Shown piece after piece: positions 1 through 12,263 of a stretch of DNA of 64,000 nucleotides (position 1 is its first letter; each line of letters begins with the position of its first letter). This DNA comes from Monosporascus cannonballus (taxonomy: Eukaryota; Ascomycota; Sordariomycetes; Xylariales), in NCBI GenBank assembly GCA_004154925.1, contig QJNS01000329.1, forward strand, positions 1-64,000, written 5' to 3'. The position numbers and the translations under genes were made by a program. A model generated the notes under the pieces. The model had not been told where the DNA came from and ran no database searches. It saw nothing but the letters and a program-made list of their open reading frames with translations.

Positions 1-271
1 GGGGTTACTGCAGTATACTATCGAGCTATGGAAATGGAATGCAATAGAGGAGTAGTGCGCTTGCGCCGTGCAGGAGACTGAGCATTGGATAACTGTCACT
101 GGCACTAATAGGTGCGGCTTTCCAACAATCGGGTAGCCGATATCAGGCGAGATAAGGACGTGTGAATTGCACTTGTAGACACAACGAAGCAGTTACCCAA
201 GGAGATTGGCAACAGTATGCTTTTACTATTTGAATGAATTAAGGCTGCTTATGTTGAACTACGATAATATT

Positions 272-2045
272 TCATGATACGGTAACCCAAACGCCAGTAG
301 TTCCCTTTTTCGGTTGAGCCAAGGCCAAGTCGTGGTCGTACTTGACATCCTCCTCAGTCGTCTTGTACAACGACATCCGCGGCATAACGCGCAGAGTCAC
401 GGCAGCCGTGACCAGGTAGAGCAAACAATTGGCGAAACTGCAGGTCAACTGTGGTTAGTCTGCTTTCTTAAGAAGAGGGGGGGTGGGGGGGGGTTGGTTG
501 GTTGGAATAGGTAAGGGAGAGGCGCAACTGACTTGATACCCTGGCACATCCTGCTGCCCCTCGAATAGGCCATCATATATTTCTCTAGATCCCGCCGCCG
601 TTCGCCGTTCTCGTCCAGCCATCTCTCAGGCATGAACTTCTCCGCGTGGGGGAAGATGTCCTCGTTGAGGTGCACGTGGACCGAGGTCATGCCGATAGGG
701 GTGCCCCGGGGGATGACGTATTCGTACTCGCCCTTCCGGTACACGAGATCCTCGTCACGCGGGACCCGAGGGGCCCGCGACGATAGCCCGTACCCCAGCC
801 GCAATCCTTCTAAGACGACGGCGCCCAGGTATGGGCTCTTTTGCTCGAGGGCGACCCAGGACAGATTCCTGGGGTCCATGTCCTTGATTTCATCCGTAAG
901 GCGTTGCTGGGTGGCGGGTTGGGCGAGGAGGTAATATGTGATGAGCGTAAGTATGGACTGCGAGTGGTTTAGGTCAGTCTGCTCTTAACGAGATAAATTT
1001 CCACTTACCGCCGTCGTCTCGGTACCAGCGAACATGAGCGCAAAGCCGTCGCCCGCAAAACGATTGGCTGTCTTTTCCTCGGGGGGCAGGAGGGGCGATT
1101 CAAGCATATCAGTCCAGATATTGGCCTGCGCCTCACCCCTCTCACGGGCCTCGATAGCCTTCTGTATGCGGGCTGGGATCACCTCGAACATCTCCCTCAT
1201 GAGGAGTCCCACATCGCCGCTGATGTACTTCGCTATATACGGAGCAATCCGTATGATGTTCGACAGGAACGGGAAGAACTTCCACACGTAGACGGTGTCC
1301 AGAAAGGTCCGTAAAGGAGCCCTGTAGTTAGGTTCCCACCCAGGCCTAGGGAGGTCAGCAACGTGTTCGGAATAGACGGGACGATGGGGCAAGCGCACTG
1401 TGCTACGAAGCCGGTCGAATCGCCAAAAGCATATTGGGTGATGGTGTCGGAAGTGAGGCAACTGTAGGCCGTATTTACGTCCAGGGGCTCGCCCGTATTA
1501 CGCAACAACTTGTTGCAAAGGGCATTCACCAGACTCCGTACTTCGGGCTCCAAGCGCAGCATCTGCCCGCGCGAGAAGTATCTGGCCAACGCACCCTTTC
1601 TGATATGGTGCAAGTCATGATCCACGGTAGCAAAAGAAGATTCAATGAGGGGTCCCGACGAGATGTTGAGGAAATGCTGCTGCTTGTCCCGCCTCCGATT
1701 CGGCCCCGTGTAGATCTCGTCTATGAAGTCGGGGTCGATGCAGTGAAGCTCCTCGGGGTTGATCCTCACGATAGGGCCGTAGATGTCGTGGAGCCGCTTG
1801 ATCTCGTGGCCATATCTCCCACCCTTGATCGCGTCGAACCAGAACTCGTAGATAAACGACGCCGCCGCCAACTTGGGCCCAGGGAAACGATGTAGCGGGT
1901 GGAAAGGAGATATGTTGTAAAGGGCCAGAAAGAGGCGGTATGCTAACCATAAGCTCAGAAGTCGTAGGATGGCAGTGGCGTCCAGGGAGGCCAAGCCGCC
2001 CTTTCCCCAAGAAACCGAGTCTATGCTACCTGAACCTTTGAACAT
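272..2045 (-). CDS. Cytochrome P450 monooxygenase, trichodiene-oxygenase-like
   Basis: Membrane-bound haem monooxygenase of unknown substrate. Four exons on the minus strand: 1399-2045, 1009-1345, 533-957 and 272-437. Introns are 53, 51 and 95 bp with GTGCGC, GTAAGT and GTCAGT donors. The joined frame is intact at 524 aa, normal for the family. Visible motifs are an N-terminal hydrophobic anchor followed by the proline-rich HRFPGPKLAAAS, I-helix AGTETT (322-327), ExxR as EGLR (378-381), PERW (438-441) and haem loop YSRGSRMCQG with Cys466. The N-terminal half (GRYGHEIKRLHDIYGPIVRI, then ELHCIDPDFIDEIY) resembles fungal trichodiene-oxygenase-like P450s, which often act in secondary metabolism; that link is by family only. 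I chose the ATG at 2045; a codon two residues upstream in frame is TTG. The last intron carries a long G run on the plus strand (a C run in the transcript), placed like a polypyrimidine tract. No backbone enzyme lies nearby. Confidence 0.9.
478..493. repeat. G-rich homopolymer tract inside a P450 intron
   Basis: A nearly pure G run on the plus strand lies in the last intron of the minus-strand P450. In the transcript it reads as a C-rich pyrimidine tract upstream of the 3' splice site at 438-439. Its length may be misassembled or polymorphic. Confidence 0.7.
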
Positions 2046-2879
2046 TTCCAAAGCGGATCCACTTATTCACTATTAACTCATCCAGCTAACTCTAAGAATG
2101 AGGCTAGAGTTACAATGGCCTAGTATCAGCGGGACGAGTTGTTGCAAGATAACTCCAGGGGAGAATATCGTGGAATTAAGGAGTGTTCGCTCAGAAGCAA
2201 CGAAAAAGCGCGGTGGGAGTCCTATGTATGTAACTACGGATGGAAACACTCCAGGTTATAGTCCACACACATCTTGCGTCCGAATTCAACGCTATATCCG
2301 AATACCATGAGGGGGATATTAAAGTCCCTGATCCTCGTTATCCGTCCACACGTGGCACGAGAGATAGCATGGTCGTTACCAAAACGGGATTACCGGGAAG
2401 AAGCTGAAAAGAGGACGCGACAGCCCGGCGGGCCGGAGTGATTGAACAGCAGTGATGTGGTAGCTAGGTGAGAACTCCTCATGTGCCACCTTGGGACATC
2501 TATGGTGTGATACACCTCTTGGTGATCAACTACCCCTTTCCAGGATAGTACATGGCCCATGGGTGTCTATACGCCGCCCACTGCGCGACTTGGTTTAAGC
2601 CATAGTTCGTGGTATCATATTATAGGAGCGCTCCTCTATTAGCCATGGCTTGAAGGTATAGTTTCGTCGAATGATGTCAATGCTTATAGATATGTACCAT
2701 ATCTTCTATATGGCCACAAGGCGCCAGAGCCGCCAATTTTTACTTTGTACGGACGTCTTAGGGCCTCTAGCGAATAAAGCACAACCGCTACTGCCGCCGA
2801 GCGAGGGGGGCCGAAAGGCGTCCTTGGTATCTATCTGAAGGCCGCCAAGGAGTTTACGGAAGAGAATGCGACTGGCTCA

Positions 2880-2912
2880 CAAACCTTCCCCAAACCTTCC
2901 CCAAACCTCCCC
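2880..2912. repeat. 11-bp tandem repeat, three units
   Basis: Two identical CAAACCTTCCC units are followed by a third differing at one position (CAAACCTCCCC). It is an isolated short minisatellite in intergenic DNA; no function can be inferred. Confidence 0.85.
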
Positions 2913-5314
2913 CGATGCTGTAACGGACGCTTGTCGTGAAAGAACACCAGCGACACTAAGCTATTAGAAATTTACATAACACTGGCCCCAAGAAGGGGTC
3001 AAAACCATTTCCAGAGTGGGGTGTTTAATCGATTGTCGTGTTTATTAATGTAAGTTAAGGTATCGATGTCCTTTGGGTCTATCTATGCCAGGTCCATTTC
3101 TTCCGTGGACTCCTTGCGCGCCCGAGTCCCTGGACTTCATAACTCGGCCCGATGGGGACATTCTACTTGCATGATGTGGCCAAGCTGATGCTGCATCCAA
3201 AACCGGCGGGTATCTCAACGATGCTATATTGAGACTGGAGGATGAGGTTATTGTACCAACTGCCACAAAGTTCAGCCTGCGTTGAAGGTGCGGGAAGAGA
3301 CTGCCAGTCGGAAGACAGAAAACCCCACGATGGAGGTAAGTTAGCGGACGTTAGGGAGCACGTACCTCTCGATCTCAGCGCGGGGATACGTTATCTTACT
3401 ACGCCATATACCTGGAACTCAAGCCCGCTCCGATCGAACCGATCGGAACGGATGTGGTGCTTGACGGGGCAGATGACTGGAACTATGACCCCTGAGTGGG
3501 TTTGTAACACAGGATGTAGTTGTCGGTGGAGTTCAGTTTGTTCTAGTGCTTTCAATACTGATTTAGCGCGTCTTTTAGCACGCAGTAGTGCACTAGCAAA
3601 TATTTTAGCCTTCACGCACTAACACAGCAGAGGCCATCCTTAAGGAGCACACTTATTTCCTAGGACCGCCTCTGTCGGCACGGGTCGCCGTAGACACGTG
3701 GTATCATGACCGGTCCACAGAGCAGCAAATACATACTAGACTATCAAACGCTACACCTTGAAGCATAGCTGATTTCTTCCAATACCTTGTCCACTCATAG
3801 GGCTAGATTGAACGCCTCAGGACCCATTTCTGTTGACCGGACTAACACGAGAACAAGAATTCTCCTTCGGTAACTGTGTATAGCTGGATGGGACTGTCCT
3901 GAATGCTCCCCAGCTGTCACCGAACGCGGTACTGCATGCGTAATGCATTGTGATGCCCGATTTAACAAATTCCGCTAATAGCTGATTGGGTCGATTCCAT
4001 AAGCTCCACTCAGGCTTAGCCAACAGGTATGGACGTGTGCACTCATGACGCCGGGAAACCCATGCCAGAAGGTGATGCCTTTATGAAAGGTGCCGGAAGG
4101 ACCGAAATGGAAACCAGATCGAGTGGTATACATCGAGACCTGTCCCACTTACATTCCAAACTCCGCTTAGCCTGCAGTTTGATGCTTGGCGGCTTGTCTA
4201 GTCCTGGGGGGCGACTCGTAGTTGAAGGCAATTCTAAAAAGCATAGTACCATAAAATAATATGCTTGGGCCCTACTTTCAACGTGGGTAGGTTGAAACCG
4301 CGGCGGTGGCCTGGGTGTCGTGGGTATACGGGAAGCGATGACAATGGTATAGTGGTATACACGGCGTATGGAGTCTCATAGGCGAGTGCGGCTGAATGAC
4401 TTCCAAGCTAAGGTATAGAAACTCGTTTGCAAACAACTGCCCAAAATCATCTGTGGGTACCGACTATCCTACACTTCCATACACCGCTAACCGTGACATT
4501 TGAACTGGTCACCCGGTTGTCTCGCGCCAGATCCACGACTTTAGTAGCCGCAAAGTCACAAAGAGGCGATAGGAAGCCCCTCTTGAACCATAGCGAGGGA
4601 AGCTGACGTGGGTTCAGCGATCCTGTCCTCGCCGGTCCTGAATCAATGTGCCAATCCAGTAAAGTAGAGGAATGATTAAGCTACAGTTGATGTTGCATGG
4701 CCCCTGAGCTGCTATAGCAGGAAGCTACTTCGAATTGAGTAGAGACCGTTGTTGTAGTCTAGGGCTCATAGGCATAGTCGGGAAGTGACACAATGCCTGT
4801 ATGATAGCGACTTTCTTCCTGTCTTCAGGAATACGCAAGGAACATGGGGTTGTTAAAAATACTAACATTCAATCCATATAGAGTCACACGAAACTAGACC
4901 TCCCAGTACCCCTTTTTGCTCAGTCACTCCTGACTCGCTTCTTCATGTTTGACAAGAACCAGCGAAAACCGAAGACGACTTATCTACTTCTGATTCTTTG
5001 GGGCATTTAACTAATTACTCGGTTTCGTACTTACATCAAAGTGGAGGACGTGGACATCCATCTGGCGTTAAGAAGTCCACTTGAACGGTCACCGTCATAG
5101 CCTCATGGAGCGCCTTTTCGGTATGTGGATGTACAAACACATAGAGCTTCTTCTGAGTTGGCATACAGAGCCGGTTGGTAGAGCTTCTGTGGAAGCAATC
5201 GGCATACATCGGGTTAAAAGTGGACTGGGCTCGGCCGAGTTCCTGAACTCCGCCGGGCACGGTATCAGAGCTCCATGTGTTGATTCAGGGTTCCCCATTC
5301 CTAGTCGTGGCTGA

Positions 5315-5347
5315 CCACATGAACATGTGGAGGGGGCCTTTTTTTTT
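5315..5347. repeat. Perfect 7-bp inverted repeat followed by a T run
   Basis: CCACATG and CATGTGG are separated by AA, giving a perfect short hairpin at 5315-5330. A run of nine T follows at about 5339-5347. The arrangement resembles a terminator, but no RNA gene could be recognised upstream, so chance is the default reading. Confidence 0.45.
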
Positions 5348-7636
5348 GTCAGATTTTGCCAGTAACGTTGATATGGGGGGAAGAAAGCTTACCGGGACTA
5401 CAAGACGAGCATCCTTCTGCTACTGGCAGGACGCCGCCCCGACACGTCAACGTCTCTAACTAGCGCATCACGCCCTAGATAAGCTTCTGATAGTGAAGAT
5501 AGCTATACGGCCCATGGGGAAGTAAGCAGCTAAGCGTGACCTATCTCAGCTATAAATAACATCATGAAATTGAGGTAGAGAGGGAGAGCTTGGTCATTTT
5601 AGTCAGCCAAAGTCAGCACTACGCAAGGATCGTATACGCCGCTGCAATTATGGACGCGGTAAAGAAAAATACGCAAAGAGTGTAGCACGTTACGACATGT
5701 GTTCAGTACACCGCTACAGGTCGGGCCTTTCATAGACTTAGATATTGCTTTGTGTGATTGACGGTATAGCCCAAATAGGGGCATTTGGAGTTGATCGTGG
5801 TTGGCAGGTCGCATAGCAAGATAGGGGCGCCCTCGGCACGCTACGTAGCAACGTTACGGCAGCTACCGCAGTGTTTGCTTCCATTCAATAGCTCCACCAT
5901 CCAGCAGCATGGCCGGAGGCTGGGTTATCAAACTCTCATAGGTCTAAGAGACCACTGCTCCCCCGTAATATGATCCGGATCGAGCATGACCGCTCGATGA
6001 CAAACCTGCGGTGGGTGAAACAGTAAGCACGGCCAACTGCTTCTGCAAGGTCTTTTGAATTACAACTTCGGCTTCGCCAACACGATCAAGCCTGGTTATG
6101 GCGAGGCAGAACGGCTAGCCACGCCGGCGAGGTTGACGGTGGGCTTAAGAATAGCAAAGGCCCCAATAATGTCGGACTCGCGGAGAAACAATCGAGGGGA
6201 CAACCGCCTTCCGTTCGATCACGACGTCGCATATAACCCAATGAGAGCAAGCCACCTCGTGATAATCAACACATGCGGCCTTCTTCATCACGACCCGAGA
6301 ATTGGGGTCCGGCGAAACGTGGAAGGTCGCGTCGGCGGCGGCAGGGACACTGCAACAGCACGTGCTGGATCTTGTCGCATGCGAGACAAGCGGATCTTCC
6401 CTAACGCGACAGTCCATCTCCACAGGCATGGCGACCATGGCCGCCGGAGACCCGCAAGGTGACCCTCGTTTCGACCCTTGAGGGCATAGGGACCGTGCAC
6501 AACATTTTCCGTGCTCCTCGATGTACTCGGCAACGACGGTGGCCAGTTGATCTGAGGGCGACAGTGAATTTCCCCGTATCCAGGAAGGGCTTAACACCCT
6601 ACGTCATAATACAAGGTCATAACACTCTCCTTTTTATCCAACAGTAGAGTCGATACACCTAGATTTTCCTTTATCAACCGTAGAAAGGTGATCGTGGTTA
6701 CTGCACCTTCGTTACTGGCTGGAATGCCATGTCTGTCTTCGGAAGGGATTCGTTACATGGAAAGTACGACAAAAAGGAATATAAGGCCATGACAAGGCTG
6801 AGAGCTCTGCGTCTGAAACACAAGTGATATTTAAAGAGACCATGGTAGTATCAGGGGTCATGAGACTGTCAGCATGCCAATCATTTAGCAATGGCAGGCT
6901 AACCAAAGTGGCCACTCGCGCTGCGCCCCCAGGTCGCCCCAACGGTATAGAATATAAGAAGGTAAGCGATCTATGCCACGTCACGAAAAAGAAAACAAAA
7001 CATCAGCACCCAGACTCCTGAGCAGTGAGCTGTTATGACACGTTATGAGCCCATAGCCACAATACTCGTCAACATCGGACCGCGAGGCTAGCTGTTGAGG
7101 CCTGCAAGTAGCCGAGCCTCTTCAGCTGGTTAACCGCTGGTAAATTTACTTACAGCGGACGGGCAACCGGCAAGGAGAATCCATCGGTACCTTGGGGCTA
7201 CGGGAAGCGACCGAAACCAGGGGGGTCTGGATGGATGTCTAGGACTGCCTAGAGATGGCTCGTCAGCCTCTTCACTGTAGAGAAGATGCAGATCGTGCAA
7301 ATCCCATGCAGTGGACCTTTTTCCCCGGGTGGATATGTGGTTAGCGACGGTTTGGGTGAAGGCCCTATGTTGACCTGGATTGGCATGTAAACAGATCGCC
7401 TAGTTTGAGACTATACGGCCGATAGCTGCTAAGACGCGCCTCTGAGATGTATTGTACTTTTGTTTCCCGATCGCGAAACATGACACAGCCAGAGGAGGTA
7501 TAAGATGGGGCCTGTCTTCGGTTGGGATCTGATCTTACTCTTCAGTAAGCACTGGAGAACCCGCTGCCTTGATGATTGCGAAACCGCCATATTCGACGCG
7601 AAAATTCCTGAAATCCGGACCTCTTTCTGTATCGCC

Positions 7637-8024
7637 ATGACCGCGAAAGTGAGCCAGTACGGCTGGGCCACCGCGGAGGGGTGGGAGCAGCATCGCCAGA
7701 CCATCACAGATCTCTACTTCTACCAGAACAAGAAGCTCAGGGAGCTGAAGGTGATCATGGAGCAGGAGTACCACTTCTTCGCGACGTGGGTTCCCATATT
7801 TCGGCGTATGGGGGGCGTATAGCTCGATGCTGACGAAGTTTGGTAGCGACAAGATGTACAAGACGCACTTCAAGCAGTGGGACATCCACAAAAACTGCAA
7901 GCACCCGCGCGCAGAGAGCAGCAGTACTTCGTCGAAGCATTCCAAGGGGAAGTCCAGAAAGTCGACGACGAGTGAAGCAACCCTGTCCGAATATCATTCC
8001 GGAGGCTCGGACGGCCGTGCCTGA
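7637..8024 (+). CDS. Short Clr5-domain protein, possibly truncated
   Basis: Clr5 domains are short N-terminal regions of fungal proteins related by name to fission-yeast Clr5, a silencing factor; the biochemical role of most members is unknown. Two exons, 7637-7785 and 7847-8024, are joined across a 61-bp intron (GTGGGT donor, TGCTGAC branch, TAG acceptor), giving 108 aa. The splice restores the domain: GWEQHRQTITDLYFYQNKKL in exon 1 and, across the junction, FFATDKMYKTHFKQWDIHKN. Exon 2 ends in a low-complexity Ser/Lys tail. Family members are usually several hundred residues long, so this is either a minimal member or the 5' remnant of a longer gene; no convincing continuation was found downstream. 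The ATG at 7637 was chosen because it sits just before the domain. Confidence 0.65.
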
Positions 8025-8536
8025 ACCTTGTTCCCTTACCTCTGACAGCAGGGATATGTGGCTTCGGATTATTGGTAGGCCTCGCGGCTTACGAATACGC
8101 CGGCGACTTTGACGGATTACAGCAGCACAAAACCCGTCAAGTCTCGCTGTTTTCGATTTCCAACGCTCGTTATATGTGCCGGTCAAAGCTGGTATGTCTA
8201 AGGGGTAGTGGACTTGGGATTGTCTCACATAAGCCCTGCCCCTACTGGGCTGCAGCGGAATTCGGTACTATGGTTGTTATCTGATTTTGAATGATGGGAA
8301 CATGGGGGAATGACGTGACAATTTCGATGGAGCTTTCCTTGTGGTGGTTTGGGACAGAGGAAATATTTGGGTTTGACTCTAATCCGTGAACCTAGGTAGA
8401 TGCAGAGTTTGCTGCTGGTATGATGAGTATGAAGCTTCTATGGGTATAAGCGGGGAATGTTTATCACCAGGATAGATTGGACCTGACGACTCTCTTTTCA
8501 TTAGACAGTCACGCGCATAGAGCGCCATAGGCTAGA
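8025..8536. other. Intergenic, tail-to-tail between Clr5 gene and tti1
   Basis: About 510 bp between two genes transcribed towards each other. It must hold both 3' untranslated regions. I see no further coding signal. Confidence 0.6.
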
Positions 8537-11500
8537 TTATGATAACTTGACGAATTTCGCGCCAACCATGACAGGCTGTGGTGAGCGCTCGATGCATCCT
8601 TCCTGATACATGAGTAACCAAACAGCGTCTGCATCAATAGTCTCGAGCGCTGACCTGATTTCATGGTTTGAAACCAAACTATCTGCCAAAAGGCGGAGAA
8701 TTTGCTCCAAGATATTATCATCGATGCGAACGAACGATATGATAGAAACTAAGAGATCCTGAGCCGCTTCCCACGTCTGTGAGGCCTGAGCAAACCCCCC
8801 CAGGCCAGTGTTCGAGACGGTTTCGAGGGCTGCGCTTGATTTGATTCTTTCCATGTCGTTGCCGACTCGGACTGGTAAAATGATTCTACGCTCATCATTG
8901 ATGTCATTGGTGTCCGTGAACTTGGCTCTCGCCTTGCCCCTTAATTGCGCCGCCTCTGACTTAGTCTTGCACCATTTCCCTAGGCTATCCCACCACTCGG
9001 TCTTGATCCGAGTACTAAGAAAATCGCCGGCACTTCGGCACAACGCGGACAAAGCTTTGCATGCGGAGATTGCGACGAAAGCCTCAGGGTCGTACAGTCT
9101 TTCGATTAAGACAGGCCAAATCGAGTTCACCAAAGGTAGAAATGCTTCCTCATCAGGCGACAATGCAGGGCAAACGATGGACAGGAGGTCCAGCAGAGAC
9201 TTTCGCAAGGTTGGACTTGGCGAAGTTAAATAGTGTTGTGTCAGATTCGTAATGCGCGAGAGTATTTGGAAAGTTGGCGTCTTGGGAAGGGGCTGTTCTT
9301 CGACTGCTTGATTATGCTCCTCCGACTCTTCATCAGGCTCTTGGCCTACTTCCTCGAGAAGCTCGTCCGCTGTCTTGGTGACTTCCCACGGACGCTTCGG
9401 ATGAGGTTCTGTATCTCCAACTTCTACGTCTTCTTGTTGCCTTTTCCTCTTCCTTTCCAAGCGCTCTGATAAGATACCAACGATTCCTTCGGTCGAAATA
9501 GTCTGGGACGGACTCTTTTTATGATCCACTTTCGGCGACTTTGCTTCCTCCAAGAGCAACTGGCCAGAACCAGCGCCTTGGTGCACCACTTCTATGAGCA
9601 CGCTAAACAGGCTCCCCACAAATACTGGGTATCCATGGTAATTTTCAAGTGCTGCGAAGATCGATGCCACAACGTCATCGAGGTACGGTATTAGCTTTGG
9701 ACCGGTAAGCCTTATCATCATCCGTAGAACTTGGATCGAGGCTGGGGATATGTCGAAAGTATTTAAGCGTAGAGAGACAGAGTTGACCATGTAATCTACG
9801 TTGTCAATGATTAAGTCCGTGACGCTCGAATACCCACAGGATATCGCGATGCTGTTTAAGCTAACTATTGCATGGTCCCGTAAGTGGGGATTCTCGGAGC
9901 CCATGAATGTTGCAATCGGATATAGGACGTCGATGAGTTCTGGCCGGAAGCTCCTTCGTAGTCTGGAAGCAGTGTACGTCGTTACCTCTAGAGCTAGTGC
10001 TTGGAGTCGCCAATCTATTTCGTCAGCCTCAACAAGCGAGTCCAGTATGGTAATGGAAAAGGAGTAGAGTTGCTGAGATACGAAGTCAGTTTCATCCGGA
10101 GGCCCAGCACTTGACGTAAAATCAATGAATTCCTCTATGCCTGATGCTTTCGAATAGTTTGATTTGACGAGCTCGAACGCTAGCCAGTACGATGCCACTT
10201 GCCCCGGTCCAGTGGATTCTTGGGCATGGTTGAGCATGTCGCTCGCAAGTCGATTCTGCTGCGAGGTAGTTCCAATGTTTGCAACCAAGTCGAGGACAGC
10301 GGCACGTGTGGAACTGTCGGTTTCTTGACCCATCACAACGGGCCGGAACACAATGGCTTCATTTCCCTTGGCCATACCTGCGGTGTGCAACTCTAGAGAA
10401 TTTGTGGAAAGCTCGGACAGTATGACACTGGGCTTTGATTCCAGAAGTAACACTGTACCACTGTCCCGAAGCGATGTGGCCAGCGTATTCTCGAGGGTTG
10501 AGGAGTCGAGCTGAAGAGTGTTGACGAAATGGAGCCCTTTCAGCAGATTTTGAATTGCTTGCAGCTTTGTCTTCTGTTCACCGGCCTGTATAAGCCGCGG
10601 CAGGCTTGTTGCCCAGTTATAGACCGTGCTTTTAATGGTATCCCCAAGTTCTGGGTAAACCCTGGCTAGATCAGTCAAGCTGGTCTCGAAGACTGATCTC
10701 TCTTCATCGTCATCATCGCTGAGAATCATTGCGGACTCCACCAGGATCAAGACTGCCTCTGACATGGATTGATGACATTCATCCAGCAGGGTGACGCAGA
10801 GTCTCCGTAAAACAGATCGAACATCGTCTGAGTCGTGATTACGCAAGTTCAGGATGGATGCGAGTGCAAGCTTGACTTTGGCTGCTGTCGCTTTTAGCCA
10901 CGAATATGTCAACACTTTGCCCTCGACATTAGCATCGGAGCCAGACGCCTCTTGTTTCTTCAAAATACCCATGACCTGAACATCCCCTAGAACTTTCACT
11001 AGCACATCCTTTACTGCGCTAATACCCTTGACGAGAACTCTTCGCTGGGTTTTTAGCGACCTCGGTGGTGCGAGAAGCCTGCTCAGCGAGGATATTATCC
11101 CAGGCAAGAAGGTGGCCAGTGCTGCGCGATCCTTGACGGCCTCTCGCAGCGCATCCAGCGCCTGAAGTGCCTCAAGCTGGATTTCGCTTGTCCTGCCATC
11201 AGTAATACCATCCAGCACAACACTGACAGCATGACCTAAAGCGGGAATCGATTTTGCATCCACCAAAGCTGCTGCTCCTGTGGCCGAGGATCCTAGGGAT
11301 CGAGTGAGTGCGCTTAGAGCTTTGAAAGCTTCCAATTCCGTCTCCTCTGGGATTTGATCTTTTCTGTCTTCGCCAGGTACTCCACCGATAATGAAAGTGA
11401 GTAAGATCAGAAGTTGCTGAGCAAGATCAGGTGGGATCTTGCTCTTCCAACCATACTGAACAAGGTTCCGCAGACACTTGATGGTGACCTCAGTCAGCCG

Positions 11501-11837
11501 GATAGGATATTGCTGCTGATTGCGCAAGACGTTGGAGAGAGGAAAGAACACATAGTCGGCCAGCTTCTCGTCTAGGATGGACGAGTCTTTGGCAATTTGG
11601 TCATCAAGGACCACAGAAAGATCCTCTATCACATTTATGAGGCCTTTAGCGCTGGCCTTCTTGTCTGGCGAGCGAAGTGTAAGATCGTTGATGCTGATGC
11701 ACCTAGGTTTGAGCTTTAGATCAAAGTTAGCGGCAGGTACAGAAGAGAGCAGGGTTATCATCCATCTATTTAACTAGCAAGGGGGATCGTACTTGTTGGA
11801 AAAATTCATTTCTGGAAGCCGAATGATCTTTGGCCAT
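8537..11837 (-). CDS. tti1: TEL2-interacting protein 1 (TTT complex subunit Tti1)
   Basis: Tti1 is a HEAT-repeat scaffold which, with Tel2 and Tti2, helps Hsp90 fold PIKK kinases such as Tor, Tel1/ATM and Rad3/ATR. Two exons on the minus strand: 11793-11837 (15 codons) and 8537-11713, separated by a 79-bp intron (GTACGA donor, GCTAAC branch, AAG acceptor). The product is 1073 aa, normal for fungal Tti1. The small first exon supplies MAKDHSASRNEFFQQ, which reads straight into LKPRCISINDL in exon 2, the conserved start of the family. Reading without the intron would instead begin at an ATG at 11761 and give a non-homologous leader. The rest is helical HEAT-like sequence with an acidic/basic linker near residues 755-815 and conserved blocks near the C-terminus (for example WPVLIERLYDPEAFV). 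It is divergent from the SidJ-like gene. Confidence 0.88.
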
Positions 11838-12263
11838 GTTGCATTCGTCTCATCTTCCCTGAAAAGCTTTTGCACGGAAATTATGCCTGGAAGACGTTGG
11901 GACGCATTTCCAGTGATCATCACACGATGTATTTGGGGAGAATACTGTATGGAGCAATGAACGTTGTCTTTGGCTGAGCTTTCAGAGGTCAAGGGGCCTA
12001 CCAAGGCAGCTTATGTAAATACGTACTTACCTGCCTAATCACCCCACCATAGGCGGCCTATCGATTGATTCGCACTCAGCAGCCCTAACTTTACCCAAGA
12101 CTATAAGATTCGGAAGTCGACAATAACTTCACGCATCTTACCTAGACAAGATCAAGACTATGTATCGGTAGGAAACAACGCTTGATCTCAATTTGATAGC
12201 CTTCAGGTTTCTGCACGCCTTTTTTCGAGCGAGTCTAGAGCTCGAAATCGCCAGTCGAAGACA
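11838..12263. promoter_or_regulatory. Divergent intergenic region, tti1 / SidJ-like gene
   Basis: A 426-bp space separates the start codons of two divergently transcribed genes, so it should contain both promoters. No specific transcription-factor site can be assigned from sequence alone. Confidence 0.5.

Larger units (their letters stand above)
2046..7636. other. Intergenic stretch, no convincing gene
   Basis: About 5.6 kb between the P450 and the Clr5-domain gene. All reading frames are short and none carries a motif I recognise. There is no transposase or reverse-transcriptase signature and no long duplicated segment. Visible structure is limited to a three-unit 11-bp tandem repeat (2880-2912) and a short palindrome followed by a T run (5315-5347). 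The stretch at about 6055-6600 is richer in GC than its surroundings and could be an eroded gene, but I could not assign a family on either strand. Confidence 0.6.

Noticed and set aside
6055..6600. GC-richer stretch with overlapping open frames on both strands
   Set aside because: No domain or motif could be recognised in any frame, and codon use does not favour one strand. It was left as possible eroded coding DNA.
11774..12004. Minus-strand open frame upstream of Tti1
   Set aside because: It has no similarity to Tti1. The conserved N-terminus is provided by a different frame within it (11793-11837).
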